From Saccharina japonica (Eukaryota; Sar; Phaeophyceae; Laminariales; Laminariaceae), in the NCBI GenBank assembly GCA_008828725.1, contig MEHQ01001881.1, positions 1 to 64,000 on the forward strand: DNA of 64,000 nt. Direction: 5' to 3'. The position numbers were made by a program, and so were the translations under genes. The notes beneath the pieces were generated by a model. It made no database searches. It saw only the letters and a program-made list of their open reading frames with translations, and was not told where the DNA came from. Of the stretch, positions 34,314-47,000 are shown piece after piece. Position 1 is the first letter of the stretch. Each line of letters starts with the position of its first letter.

Positions 34314-37300
34314 GAGGTAGAGAGGAAGAGGCGAGAAGATAGGGGGGGGGGGGTACTATCATTTTCATGCATCGCCGTAGACGTATGACCATAGACCCTC
34401 GCATCCCTACAATGCGGACGGGAGGGGGGGGAGAGAACGAATGAGGCGGGGCGAGCGAAGAGGCGGCAGACAACGTAATCTCATCAACGAGAAGCAGGTC
34501 CAATATTCAGTTGCGAACATGGGAGGATGATCAACAGCACGCTGTTTGTTGATGATGAGGGCCCATTCTTTTTGTTCTCAAAAATAGCGTATTGCGCCAA
34601 TCTAGCTCGGACTCTACAGGTGGGTATATACGTGGGTACTGATGAAAAACAGGTCAAACGAAAAATTCAGGTGAGGTCCCAGGATGGCAGCCGCAGCTCT
34701 GAAGTATTGGCATTGATATCATAGGTCCCTACGAGTACGGTACTATTACGGAGGGCCATAGTAAACACTAGTAAATAGGACCATATATTTTTAGTAAAAA
34801 TAGGTAAATATATAGGGTTTTATGTGTACCATGGGTCCTATTAACTATGGTCCCCCGTAATACCTGTAGTTCGTTCGTCAGTGGTTCTAGGGTACAGTTA
34901 GTGGGTACCCCCATTTAAGAGCGCCCCGTGCCAATCTTAAACCAGAACAAGCGTTCTTAACTACACATTGCTCTTATCTGCAGTGGGCATAATGTAGCTT
35001 TTAGATAACAGTATAGGCGGGACATGCCGATTTGACCGCTCTTGAATCCCGAATGCTCTCATCTTGGCCGCTCTTAAATAGGGGTACCCACTGTATTTCA
35101 CTACCTGGTGTATACCATTTTCGATAGACTCATTGGTGGACAGCCTTGTTGGACAGGTGGCCATCGTCCATCGTCGCCCCAGCCCGTATGTATGCATATT
35201 ACACGTACTGTATTTATATCATACGTAAGCGTAGGCGTATACTACCGTACTCGCACGAACATTTTCGTTGAACGCTGCCAAATATATCCTCGAGTCTCGA
35301 GTGCGGAGGGCAGACCACCAACAACTTTTTAATTGGTACCCGGTGCGTAAGTACGTATGATATGTATGATGAATATATCACATGACAAAATTATTAGGTT
35401 CCCAGGTGACGGTATCAATGTACATAGACGGTAAAGTGGGGGAAGATGAGCATGCTATGGCGCCGGGGGCTAACCGACAGACCGCCTTGCGGTCGAACGA
35501 ACGTGGGTTCGAGTCCAGTTAAATGAGAACATTTTTCATATTTTTCTTATTTTTGCTTTTGTCTTGGCCGTGTACGACCGGTGCGGTGCCTGGGATCAGG
35601 GTAGCTGATGGGTCTCCGGCGGCTCCTGCGGAGGGCTACTGTAGTAATATTTCTGCACCTTGTGGGTGGGAACAGGGTGATACATGGGAAGGGCCCAATG
35701 GGAGGTCAAGGGTCAAGGTACCACGTGGGAGCAGGGTGGTACCAAGCGGGGCTTGTGCTGTTTTCCCGCGTTTTCTTACGGGCAATATTCCCAGAACGTT
35801 CTGATATATCACACCTACCTACCAGGTACCAGGTACCGGTATTAAATAGTGCAAGACTATACGTTTACAGAGTACGTGCATACCCGCCCAACACCCTAAC
35901 CACACATGGCACGTATATACAGATCAACGGATCCTCCTACATACCACTAAGGTCCAATGACACTCTGCACGGTAGCTAACGTGGCTGTATTGCTGTCATC
36001 CCCGTATGATGTAATAAGGACAATGCGACCGGTAACACGCAAGACAATTGTAACGCAGCCGCTCGGACGAATGAATGTCTCAAGCCTGATTTCCGCGACA
36101 CTCGACAAACGGGAGAGTGAGTGCAAACGCCGAGCCGAGCGATGCATCTATGGAAAGGCGTTGACGGTATACCAATTCCAAAGCCGCCAGGTTCGTTGCG
36201 GGCGCCCCCCTTGTTTGAGAGAAATTAACCACAGAAACAGAATTACAGGGGTGTTTTCTTCCAGCATATACATACCCGGTACGTACCAGGTACACAGCAG
36301 TATCGTGTACGGTCCAGGTACACAGCAGTACCGTTTACGGTACCTCTGACGCTGTTGTACCAGGTATCACGCAACCAGGTACCAGGTAATACCGGTACGT
36401 ACGTACCTCTTGGGACTTAACCCATTCAGAACTGAAAAAATTATCCCACACTAATTCCAAGTATTTTGTCCCCAAAAACGGGGGATCAGTTCTTAAGGGG
36501 TTAAGATGGAAAAAAATGTTTTTTATATTTATATTTAATTTTATCCTCCGGCGGATGGGTCAAAATAAAGCTTACGCCCTCCACACTTCCACGAAAAAAA
36601 TGATGATTCAGTAGTACACGACAAAACAGCACGATTACACGATTACAGCAACAGCAGCTGCAAGAGTGTGGGGGGGGGGGTACCGAAAGATTGGTGTTGT
36701 TCGAGACACAGCAGTGCAATGAGTCGTGCGGCATATATACATAGACGCAACATTTATGTCCTGTACCCGTATACTGCTACTGCTATTAGCTGCTCGTACG
36801 TACGTATATATGATAGACGGTTGATAGTTGATGGTTGGTAACATCAACGTTTTCATTAGTCATTACTGTAGTGTGGTCGATATCTCAGGGGCCGATTCGC
36901 TAAACCCCAAAGGGTACGTAGGGGCTTCGTAAAAATTAATATTTCAAACGCAAATTCAACCATTGTCGAAGTATACGCGGAGCGGTGTTTGACGCAGCGT
37001 GGGAGGGTGGAGGAGCGTAGTACTGTAGCTAGAGCGTGGGTGTGCCCGTGTTTACATAACGGCACCGAAGGGCTGCTTGATGACAACGAACGCTCGTGCC
37101 GGAACGAGTACGACTCTCATCGGTCAGGTTTTCTCTCACTCACCGCTTTTAGGGTAGGACACGATGAATATGTCATCCTCTCGTGGCAATTCTCGCTTGA
37201 CCACTTGGCGGTCTGCGACGAACCGGTAAACCAGCGAGACCGCTAACACGGCCAGCCAGCTGATTGTAGACGCCCAGCTTACTCTCCGCTTTGCCTTGCT

Positions 37301-37651
37301 CTCAGCAGCACCAGGCCTGGGAACCCTTTCGTTCGTTTTTGGTGGCGTCGCGTTAGATCCGTTAAATCCGTCTGCGAGGACAACAACAGCGGGACAGCGT
37401 GGGCAGGCAATACTCGTACTGTAGCCAGTACTTGTAGTATCATAGTGTCTCAACAGTGAACAACGCAGCTGTTTTCGTACTACTGCTGTATCGATTGTCA
37501 CTCCACAACGGCAGTTGAGGACGGACGACCAACAAAAGCTACGAAAGACTGTATACCTCGCCCGAGAGAGCAACGCAGCACTGGTGTAATACCGGCTATG
37601 TCCGTAGCAGTACGTGTACGAATGCTTTATGCCAGCGTGGAGGATGGACAA
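32854..37651 (-). CDS. Membrane-anchored PAPS-dependent sulfotransferase
   Basis: Three exons are inferred: one ending at 37144, then 34232-33703 and 33132-32854, about 438 residues if translation starts at 37651. The enzyme transfers sulfate from PAPS to an unknown acceptor, perhaps a polysaccharide in the secretory pathway. The 5'-phosphosulfate loop SYPKSGN is split by the first intron. The 3'-phosphate motif RILHLVRDGRDVMCSYYHF is in exon 2, and RKGQAGAWEECFT is near the C-terminus. A hydrophobic segment, ISWLAVLAVSLVYRFVA, lies just upstream of the catalytic domain, giving type II topology. An unusual Cys cluster, CTCPNC, sits before the 3' motif and could bind metal. The 5' end is uncertain: a strong acceptor (CTCGCAG) at 37372-37378 could mean the true first exon lies upstream and the N-terminal 90 residues are not real. 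Confidence 0.8.
34351..34412 (+). repeat. Dispersed family B fragment
   Basis: A G run is followed by a diverged GCCGTAGACGTATGACCATA and then CCCTCGCATCCCTACAATGC. This is the same order as at 53830-53900 and 54370-54450. It lies in sulfotransferase intron 1. Confidence 0.6.
34744..34862. mobile_element. MITE with TATTACGGAGGGCCATAGT ends
   Basis: The left end TATTACGGAGGGCCATAGT is mirrored by ACTATGGTCCCCCGTAATA on the right, with two mismatches. AGTAAATAGGACC and GGGTCCTATTAACT extend the inverted pairing inward. Related elements are at 42785-42900, 48369-48484 and 52884-53019. There is no reading frame; it is a non-autonomous DNA element. Confidence 0.75.
35455..35540 (+). repeat. tRNA-like sequence with perfect B box, possible SINE head
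   Basis: GGTTCGAGTCC at 35506-35516 is an exact RNA polymerase III B box. An A-box-like TGGCGCCGGGGG starts about 50 bases upstream, and the strong hairpin GACCGCCTTGCGGTC lies between them. The acceptor stem does not close well, so a functional tRNA is unlikely. It lies in sulfotransferase intron 1. Confidence 0.4.
36060..36240 (+). repeat. Copy of the repeat found in PMS2 intron 1
   Basis: The phrases GAGTGCAAACGCCGAGC, GATGCATCTATGG, GTTCGTTGCGGGCGCCCCCC and GAGAAATT follow the order seen at 14455-14600 and 14935-15090. It is diverged and non-coding. Confidence 0.5.
36417..36504. mobile_element. Hairpin MITE (piggyBac-like), diverged copy
   Basis: TTAACCCATTCAGAACTG on the left faces CAGTTCTTAAGGGGTTAA on the right. 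CCACACTAATTCCAAGTA replaces the loop of the 9511 and 11942 copies. TTAA is present on both sides. Confidence 0.7.
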
Positions 37652-38070
37652 TGGAGAACCTGTGATCAGTGATCAGTCGCATTGGTTGGATTGGAAAGAA
37701 CATATTGCATGATGCATGATACAATAAAAGTCTGGTTCAATTATCTCTCGTAGAGCATTGCGTAAAAGCTCGTGCAAACGGCAGCAGGACGCCTACGACA
37801 AGCGCTGGGTGTCGACAATCCTCGCACCTGGTCGTCTCGATGCCTTGCCCATATCTCTGGTCTCTGGTGTTACGAGTAATAGTACGAAGTGTGCACTCGC
37901 GTGCAAGTACAACATGGGTTCAGGGTTCTACGGTTGCGCCGTCTAAATCGTTTTGAATTGTATCCCCTGTACATAACCGCCTGCCATGTCGCTTGGCCTC
38001 CCGAAATCCGTAAGGCGTACGGCTCGAAATTTAGAAGGTGTGCGAAACAACACCCCCCAGCAGCGCTAGC
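37652..38070. promoter_or_regulatory. Divergent intergenic region, sulfotransferase / ARM-repeat gene
   Basis: About 420 bases separate the inferred start codons of two divergent genes, so it should hold both promoters. The sulfotransferase start is uncertain, which makes the left border approximate. I see no defined element. Confidence 0.45.
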
Positions 38071-41000
38071 ATGGACTTTTCTTCGACCTATGCGGCTCTT
38101 CGCAGCCTCAAGAGAAGGACTACGACAGCTGACGAGCTGAGGATCCTCGCGGAGAAACTGGAGAAGTCCTTTTCCCGTGAGATTTGTTTGTGTCTGGCGA
38201 TGAGCTGCGGGTGATAGCGAACCAATGCTATGATTCCCTTGTTCTCTGATGATCTAGAGCGAGACGCTCCAACTCATCGAGACTCTGATGCCCGTGTGGT
38301 AGTTATGATACCGGTATGATACAGCGTAGACACCCACTCCTATGGACAGAGAGAGAGAGAGAAGCCAAGCCACTCCGTGACGAACGTGTCGTTTACGAAT
38401 CTGACGCCGTGTCAATATATTTTGCCTTCTGTGGCAGGGGACGGCGAGGGCTTGGGAGAAAACACCGAAGGTGTGGAGGGAGACGTGCTCGTGCTGCTCG
38501 GCTCCAACGTATGGGAGGGGGTGGCCGTTGGGTTCCTCCTTGCCAAGGTAATGTGGGCAGTCGCCTCACAGAAGGAGCCGAGCCCCGTTTTGACATGTAT
38601 ACCATCGGCTCATACCTCATAAGACGGAAAAGACGTTCATGTTGTATTGTTTGTTGAAGCGGTCAGTATCTCGCCTTATTTTCTTTGCCTCCATGCGTAC
38701 CGGTACTATTAATACGAATCTTTATCAGCACTATTATAATAATAGTCTACCTGGTAGACTATATTGCCAATACAAAGGCCCACTGACAAAGAATGAACGA
38801 AAGAACCTCTCATGCATATCATACCGGCACCACGAAACTTGATCTTAAGAACGTCTGGTTGGCTGAGAATTTGAGCGGACGCTGCGTAGGAAAGTTGGAT
38901 CGATCAATCGTGATCATCAGCGGCGAGCGATAGACTGAATCCTGTTGTCATAAACCCCCTACGTACGAGTATATATGCTCAAGGCTATTTAATACCTGGT
39001 ACCATTTAATAGTTAGCGCCACTACTCGTACTCGTACTATATACTCGAACGGGCTAGTTCAAGCGTAACACCCCAAATTTCGTCAGCCACGAATGCCGCA
39101 TACAATAGCAACCCAAATGTCACATACTTACTGTAGTATGATAAACCGCTATGAACAGTGGAAGAGGGTGACATCGCCAGTTTTTTTTTTTAGGGCTAGG
39201 ACTGGCGCTACCGCCGAAAATGTGGCCCGACCAATCACAGACCTTCAAAGAGGCCAATAATAGTCAGGCGTTTCCGTAGGAATATTTATATACCAGGTAT
39301 ATTTTTTCCCCCTATTTTTTTCTGAATGAGCCGCTTCCAGGTGGTCCAAGGCATGTTTGTACCAAGTTGCACGCATATATTCGAAGATCTGACTACGTGT
39401 GATCAATATTAAGTCACATTTAACGCCGAAAATCGATTTAATATGATACCATACACTCTGTAAGTAATTACGACGCGATGCCGGAATTTACACGTTTTAC
39501 CGCACAAAGGTCCAAAATTCCCCCGCCGTTTTTGAGACATGAACCCTGAACTTTTGCACACGTGTTATATATGCCCCTGCCGAACGATTTACGAATGTTT
39601 TCATTATTATTTTCTTCGCCGAAAATTTGGGATCCGATAAGACCCAAATCTCTCCCCAAAAAAACTGAAACCAAAATATCTGGCGAAAACAACAAAACAA
39701 CAACGACGGTTACGGTTAACGGGTCGGCAGGCGCTCATAGAGTATTTGTGCTAAATTCCAGGGTCTATCTCCCAAAAACGTCGTGGAAAATGGCTATCAT
39801 ACTGAGTAACTGGTAATGTGTTGGGGTGATACGCTTGAACCAGCCTATACTGCGGTTCCAAGCCATGCTCAGGTTACGAATATACCAGGTATATCACGAA
39901 CATATACGTATACCTGGTGGGTATTTATTGTTGACGGGTCCATACCGGCTGTGCGATCCACAACCCAATCCGAGGTGTACGTTTGCCCCGCCCGACCTCT
40001 CTCATATACCTGGCATGCCCCACACCGCACGGCACTGCACCGCACCGCACCGTACCGCAGGACCTCGTCGAAAGGAAAGGCCGCAGCCTCAGCCCCTCGT
40101 TCCTGAGCTCAATTCTGGCCTTTTGCGACCAACACCTGGAGCACGCCGAGCCGCGTGTCCGCTCGCTCGTGGCAGGCACCCTCGGGGCCCTCACGAGGGC
40201 CGGCGACACAGCAACCCCTTCTCCTGACGCCGACGGGTCGGGCGGTGGCAAGCTGGAGGAGGCGGGGGCGGAGGCGGGGGAGGGGGGCGACACGGATTGC
40301 ACCGGGCTGGCGGTGTACGCGTTCTTCCGGGAGAGGCTGGCCGGGGCCATCAGCACGAACTTCGAGCGGACGAAGGAGACGATAACGGATGTGATAAGCG
40401 GAGCGGATAACGTGGCGGTGGACGACACGTCTGGCTGGAAGGCACTCGAGACGAGCCTCCTGGCGCTCAAGGTACTTGCTTGCTGCTGCTGACTGGCCTC
40501 GACTTGTCGGATGTTACTATTATACTTGTGTTTAAACGAAGTACCTGGTATTATTTTCTCGTACTGCTGTATTTTTTTAGTCGCCTTCCTTTCCTCCTCC
40601 CTCTCGTGATCTCGTCATGGTTCACTACTGCAGCTCCCTGATTGTTTTTTGTGTGTGTTTTCATGTCACGCGACAGATCTCTCCATAGCCCGCACCTGCC
40701 TATATATGATAGCGTTTCTGCCGCGCGTTGGTCCCTGCGAGCCTCCCGGCTCGTCGAGAGTGGGGTATTATGCAACAGGATTTTGTGTTCATTAGTATTA
40801 TAACAATATGCAAGTTACGGGTGGCGGAGTTTCTCACTTCTCTCTTATGTTCTTTGCCTACGTCGCGCACACACCACACGTCACATCCTCCCAAGATTCT
40901 TGCACTGGCAGCCACCTACCAGGTATCTACCAAGGTCTTGAGCTCGCTTGATTGAGCGGGTGGCGTCGTGCCACAAAATCCTTGCATATTTTATCCCTCA

Positions 41001-44000
41001 TCTCTGGGTCCTAAAAGTGATCCATAATGGATGCTGGTCATGTTTTTGCTACGCATATTTTTGCAGTACATACAGTAGTTGGCCCTTCCGTCTTCCATCC
41101 CATTTTCAGCCCCAACATCTGCCGCAGTCTCCACGGTTAAGGCGTAATGTCTATTCACACGTCCTCTTTCCTCCCCTGGTGCTGGCGTGGCTATTAATAG
41201 TGCCACTGCTGTTGTACGAGTGTCATATCAATCAGGGCCTTCCCCGGGATTTTTCCCGCGGGATTGTGCGGGATTCGGGATTATCCCGTTGTCCCGTGCA
41301 AACAACATAATTCAGTCCCGTGGTTGCCGGATCCCGTACAAAAATACCGTTGAGGTCCCGCGGTAACTTAATCCCGCGGGATTTGGTCCCGAGGTCAAAA
41401 ACCGGTCCCGGGGAAGGCCCTGATACTAATAGCTGATTCTGGAGCTCTGGCCGCGTTTTTTTACTTCCTTGAGCTTCAGTGCAAAGGGACGAAGGCAGAG
41501 AGGTGGTCGTATTTTTGAACCGCCGCTCCCTCCGCCTGTGTCGAACCGCTGTAACCGAACGCCATCGCCTCGATCGCCTTTTGCCTTTCTCCTTTTTTGT
41601 TTTGTTGTGGCCTTTCGCCTTTCGCCTCTCGTCTTTCGCAGGAGTTCGTTGACGCCGTGGGGAGGCCTTTCATTGACGGGGAGCACCTGACCGATGAAAC
41701 GGTGGGGTATATCGTGTCGGGCGCAACCGTGCACATCAACAGGCATGTCAGAGAAGCTTCCTTCCAGATTATCAGGTGAGCTGCTGAGTGAGCTATTCAT
41801 AGTTGAATTGGTGAGTGGGCGTACCATGGAGACATGGAGATACGGGCGATATGGCGAGATGATGCCTCCCAGCATGTTATGAAACCCCTCTGCCGGGGAA
41901 AGGGACAACTGTTACAATGGCTGCACCCATCTTCAGGGGACGAAGTACTAGACTAACGCTTTCAGTAAAAATAGTCATTTGTATATTCTACATATTACTG
42001 TAGTTGTGAATGTTAATGTTAGCTCTTGAAAGTACCAATTAAGTTCACATGAAATAGTGGTGGATGGTTGCTGCAGTGGGACAAGGGTTAGTAATCCAAA
42101 ACCAAACCCGTGGCAAGCGCACGCAACGTGTTATGTGTACAAACTTCTTGAAAATAGAGTTGTTGCAGAATTTAATGTAGTAATAGTAAGAACCCACGAT
42201 GGACCCAAAAAACTATGCATCCCCCTATGTATGCTTGCACACCAACATTTGCTTCTGATTACTATATGCTACTACGAAGCCCCCCCGGAAATGGTATTTT
42301 TTTTTTTTCCCATCCCATTCATTATCTTCGCACTTCCGTATTTCTCCCTCCCTAGTCGTAACTCAGATCCGAGGTCACAAAGTAGGCTCCTCTCCCTCCC
42401 CCCCCACTACGGTTCTTGCCTTGGTTTTTATCGCGAGAAGATTTCAGCACTTTCTTCCCTCGTCAACTTTCGTCGGATTTTGCTTACCCACGCTATAATA
42501 TGCGCTCTCGACAGTCGGTGTCATTTGAGAATAAAAACCTCCACGGGGAGAATCGAACCCTCGACATCCGGCCCTACAGGCTTCGTGGCTACCAGTTAGA
42601 CCACCGGGGCGTATACGTGGTATCGACTATGGACTCTCTTCGCCTCCTTTGTTTTGGAGCCAAACCAGGGGGAAGTAGAGCAGAGTCGTTTCTGGAGTTG
42701 TACTGTCTGTCATGGCGTTAACACGCTCTCGCTCCTTTCCCGCTGTTGTCCTGGCCGGCCAACCCCTTCCATTCCCCACTCCTTCGGGCCATAGTAAACA
42801 CTAGTAAATAATAGGGACCCTACGGTACAGGCAAAAACCTACACATTTCCCAATTTTTACTAACATAATTCGGTCCTGTTTACTATGGTCTCCTGCAATA
42901 CCTCAGGAGCATACTGGATGCGTGTGGCACCCTGAGCCAGCCGGGCGCGCCCAAGCAGGGCGACAAGCTCGCACAGACATTCGCCGAGGCTTGCGCGGTG
43001 GGCATGCAGGACAACTGGAGCCAAGTCAGATACGCGGCGTCCGTGGCCAACCGGTCGCTCCTGCAGGCCCTCTCCCTCGAGGACAGGGACCAATTCTACC
43101 CTCGACTGCTTCCGCGCATGTGCCTTAACCGGTGAGCCTGGAACAAAAATGCCCACTGGTTCCTGGCCTGGTATCATATCATACACGGCGAGCTGTGAGG
43201 TCGTCCTATGAGTTACAGGGGTTAGGTTTATCTTGTTCGTGGTGGTTGTTGGTCATGATGTTTGATCGCTCTATCATGTCGTGTACCAGGTATACGATTA
43301 GGACACTCGAATCGCTTCCGGTGTGTACCTACGTGGATGGGTGTCTTGGGTTTTTCTTCTGTGTGCTATGTTTTTTGCTTTGTTTTTGTACATATTTTTT
43401 TCGACACGAGGTTTGTTTCGCCTGGGTTTGACGGGGGTTGTGAAGCTCGATATTCGTATTAATAGAACGCTCTTGTAGGGTCGGCTCTGTGTTGCTCGCC
43501 GCAAGCGCTCTCGTGTCCCCTGTCCCCCCGATGCCCTCCCTTCTGGGGAAAAACGCCGAGTACGTAGACAAACCACCCACCCACTCAAATCACCCTTAGC
43601 CAGAGCTTATGGCACTCTACTAATAATATTAATATGTGTACATTCAGTACAGGACACCTAATAAGAAACAAGGCTGATAAGAAAGCCAGGCTGAGATTTA
43701 GAGGGAAATCATATGTTCGGGAGTCGTTATCTTGGAAATTAGCGTAGAAAGCACCCTCTCTCAAGTAACAAATCCAACCTGGACCAGCTTTTTCTTGTTT
43801 CTTATTAGGTGTCCTGTACTGTATGCTATGATGGTTGATTGCGTGGATACCCGCGGCTATCTATAATATGTGTTTCAGTCCAGTTTGCACATTAATTTAT
43901 TTTCAATTTTTCGTGCTCCTTCTTCGTCTCGCGCGTGTTCGTTTAGGTGGGCAAGTGTCATGCTTTCCGAACCAATTTTGTTTTTTTTTTCACGATGATG

Positions 44001-47000
44001 ATGATGATGGATGGTGTTTCGGGTCTTCCTTTATAGGGCTCCCCCGGGCACCTTTTTGTGACCACGGCCTCTATTTTTGCTTACAACAAACAGATAAAAT
44101 AGTGATGAGGATTGATTGCTCTTTTTCTTCTTCTTTTTTTTTCCCGTCCCATTTATTATCTTATTTTCCCTCTGCCTCCTCTGTGGTCGTAACTTAGATC
44201 CGGGGTCACTACAGCAGTAAAAAGTAGGCTCTTGTATTTTTTCTCCTCCCTCTCCCCATTACCGTACGTGCTTTTTTTGCATTTCGATCGCGAGAAGATT
44301 TCTTTATCAGCACTATTATAATAATAGTCTACCTGGTAGACTATATTGCCAATACAAAGGCCCACTGACAAAGAATGAACGAAAGAACCTCTCATGCATA
44401 TCATACCGGCACCACGAAACTTGATCTTAAGAACGTCTGGTTGGCTGAGAATTTGAGCGGACGCTGCGTAGGAAAGTTGGATCGATCAATCGTGATCATC
44501 AGCGGCGAGCGATAGACTGAATCCTGTTGTCATAAACCCCCTACGTACGAGTATATATGCTCAAGGCTATTTAATACCTGGTACCATTTAATAGTTAGCG
44601 CCACTACTCGTACTCGTACTATATACTCGAACGGGCTAGTTCAAGCGTAACACCCCAAATTTCGTCAGCCACGAATGCCGCATACAATAGCAACCCAAAT
44701 GTCACATACTTACTGTAGTATGATAAACCGCTATGAACAGTGGAAGAGGGTGACATCGCCAGTTTTTTTTTTTAGGGCTAGGACTGGCGCTACCGCCGAA
44801 AATGTGGCCCGACCAATCACAGACCTTCAAAGAGGCCAGTAATAGTCAGGCGTTTCCGTAGGAATATTTATATACCAGGTATATTTTTTCCCCCTATTTT
44901 TTTCTGAATGAGCCGCTTCCAGGTGGTCCAAGGCATGTTTGTACCAAGTTGCACGCATATATTCGAAGATCTGACTACGTGTGATCAATATTAAGTCACA
45001 TTTAACGCCGAAAATCGATTTAATATGATACCATACACTCTGTAAGTAATTACGACGCGATGCCGGAATTTACACGTTTTACCGCACAAAGGTCCAAAAT
45101 TCCCCCGCCGTTTTTGAGACATGAACCCTGAACTTTTGCACACGTGTTATATATGCCCCTGCCGAACGATTTACGAATGTTTTCATTATTATTTTCTTCG
45201 CCGAAAATTTGGGATCCCATAAGACCCAAATCTCTCCCCAAAAAAACTGAAACCAAAATATCTGGCGAAAACAACAAAACAACAACGACGGTTACGGTTA
45301 ACGGGTCGGCAGGCGCTCATAGAGTATTTGTGCTAAATTCCAGGGTCTATCTCCCAAAAACGTCGTGGAAAATGGCTATCATACTGAGTAACTGGTAATG
45401 TGTTGGGGTGATACGCTTGAACCAGCCTGTACTGCGGTTCCAAGCCATGCTCAGGTTACGAATATACCAGGTATATCACGAACATATACGTATACCTGGT
45501 GGGTATTTATTGTTGACGGGTCCATACCGGCTGTGCGATCCACAACCCAATCCGAGGTGTACGTTTGCCCCGCCCGACCTCTCTCATATACCTGGCATGC
45601 CCCACACCGCACGGCACTGCACCGCACCGCACCGTACCGCAGGACCTCGTCGAAAGGAAAGGCCGCAGCCTCAGCCCCTCGTTCCTGAGCTCAATTCTGG
45701 CCTTTTGCGACCAACACCTGGAGCACGCCGAGCCGCGTGTCCGCTCGCTCGTGGCAGGCACCCTCGGGGCCCTCACGAGGGCCGGCGACACAGCAATCCC
45801 TTCTCCTGACGCCGACGGGTCGGGCGGTGGCAAGCTGGAGGAGGCGGGGGCGGAGGCGGGGGAGGGGGGCGACACGGATTGCACCGGGCTGGCGGTGTAC
45901 GCGTTCTTCCGGGAGAGGCTGGCCGGGGCCATCAGCACGAACTTCGAGCGGACGAAGGAGACGATAACGGATGTGATAAGCGGAGCGGATAACGTGGCGG
46001 TGGACGACACGTCTGGCTGGAAGGCACTCGAGACGAGCCTCCTGGCGCTCAAGGTACTTGCTTGCTGCTGCTGACTGGCCTCGACTTGTCGGATGTTACT
46101 ATTATACTTGTGTTTAAACGAAGTACCTGGTATTATTTTCTCGTACTGCTGTATTTTTTTAGTCGCCTTCCTTTCCTCCTCCCTCTCGTGATCTCGTCAT
46201 GGTTCACTACTGCAGCTCCCTGATTGTTTTTTTGTGTGTGTTTTCATGTCACGCGACAGATCTCTCCATAGCCCGCACCTGCCTATATATGATAGCGTTT
46301 CTGCCGCGCGTTGGTCCCTGCGAGCCTCCCGGCTCGTCGAGAGTGGGGTATTATGCAACAGGATTTTGTGTTCATTAGTATTATAACAATATGCAAGTTA
46401 CGGGTGGCGGAGTTTCTCACTTCTCTCTTATGTTCTTTGCCTACGTCGCGCACACACCACACGTCACATCCTCCCAAGATTCTTGCACTGGCAGCCACCT
46501 ACCAGGTATCTACCAAGGTCTTGAGCTCGCTTGATTGAGCGGGTGGCGTCGTGCCACAAAATCCTTGCATATTTTATCCCTCATCTCTGGGTCCTAAAAG
46601 TGATCCATAATGGATGCTGGTCATGTTTTTGCTACGCATATTTTTGCAGTACATACAGTAGTTGGCCCTTCCGTCTTCCATCCCATTTTCAGCCCCAACA
46701 TCTGCCGCAGTCTCCACGGTTAAGGCGTAATGTCTATTCACACGTCCTCTTTCCTCCCCTGGTGCTGGCGTGGCTATTAATAGTGCCACTGCTGTTGTAC
46801 GAGTGTCATATCAATCAGGGCCTTCCCCGGGATTTTTCCCGCGGGATTGTGCGGGATTCGGGATTATCCCGTTGTCCCGTGCAAACAACGTAATTCAGTC
46901 CCGTGGTTGCCGGATCCCGTACAAAAATACCGTTGAGGTCCCGCGGTAACTTAATCCCGCGGGATTTGGTCCCGAGGTCAAAAACCGGTCCCGGGGAAGG

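Larger units (their letters stand above)
38719..43829. repeat. Large direct duplication 2, left copy
   Basis: This 5,111-base segment recurs at 44301-49413, with the offset drifting from 5,582 to 5,584 through two small indels. I noticed about a dozen substitutions (for example near 39258, 39637, 39848, 40217, 41306, 41485 and 43207), one changing Thr to Ile in exon 3. It holds exons 3-5 of the ARM-repeat gene and several mobile elements. Confidence 0.95.

Noticed and set aside
35523..35804. 93-codon plus-strand frame with a signal-peptide-like start (MRTFFIFFLFLLLSW)
   Set aside because: The hydrophobic start comes from T-rich DNA just after the tRNA-like head, inside an intron of the opposite-strand sulfotransferase. 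The rest has no known fold or splice context. A small secreted protein is not excluded.
39983..40060. In-frame upstream extension of ARM-repeat exon 3
   Set aside because: The ACCGCACCGC stretch ends in a clear CAG acceptor. The conserved helical sequence starts at DLVERKG, and phase matches exon 2.
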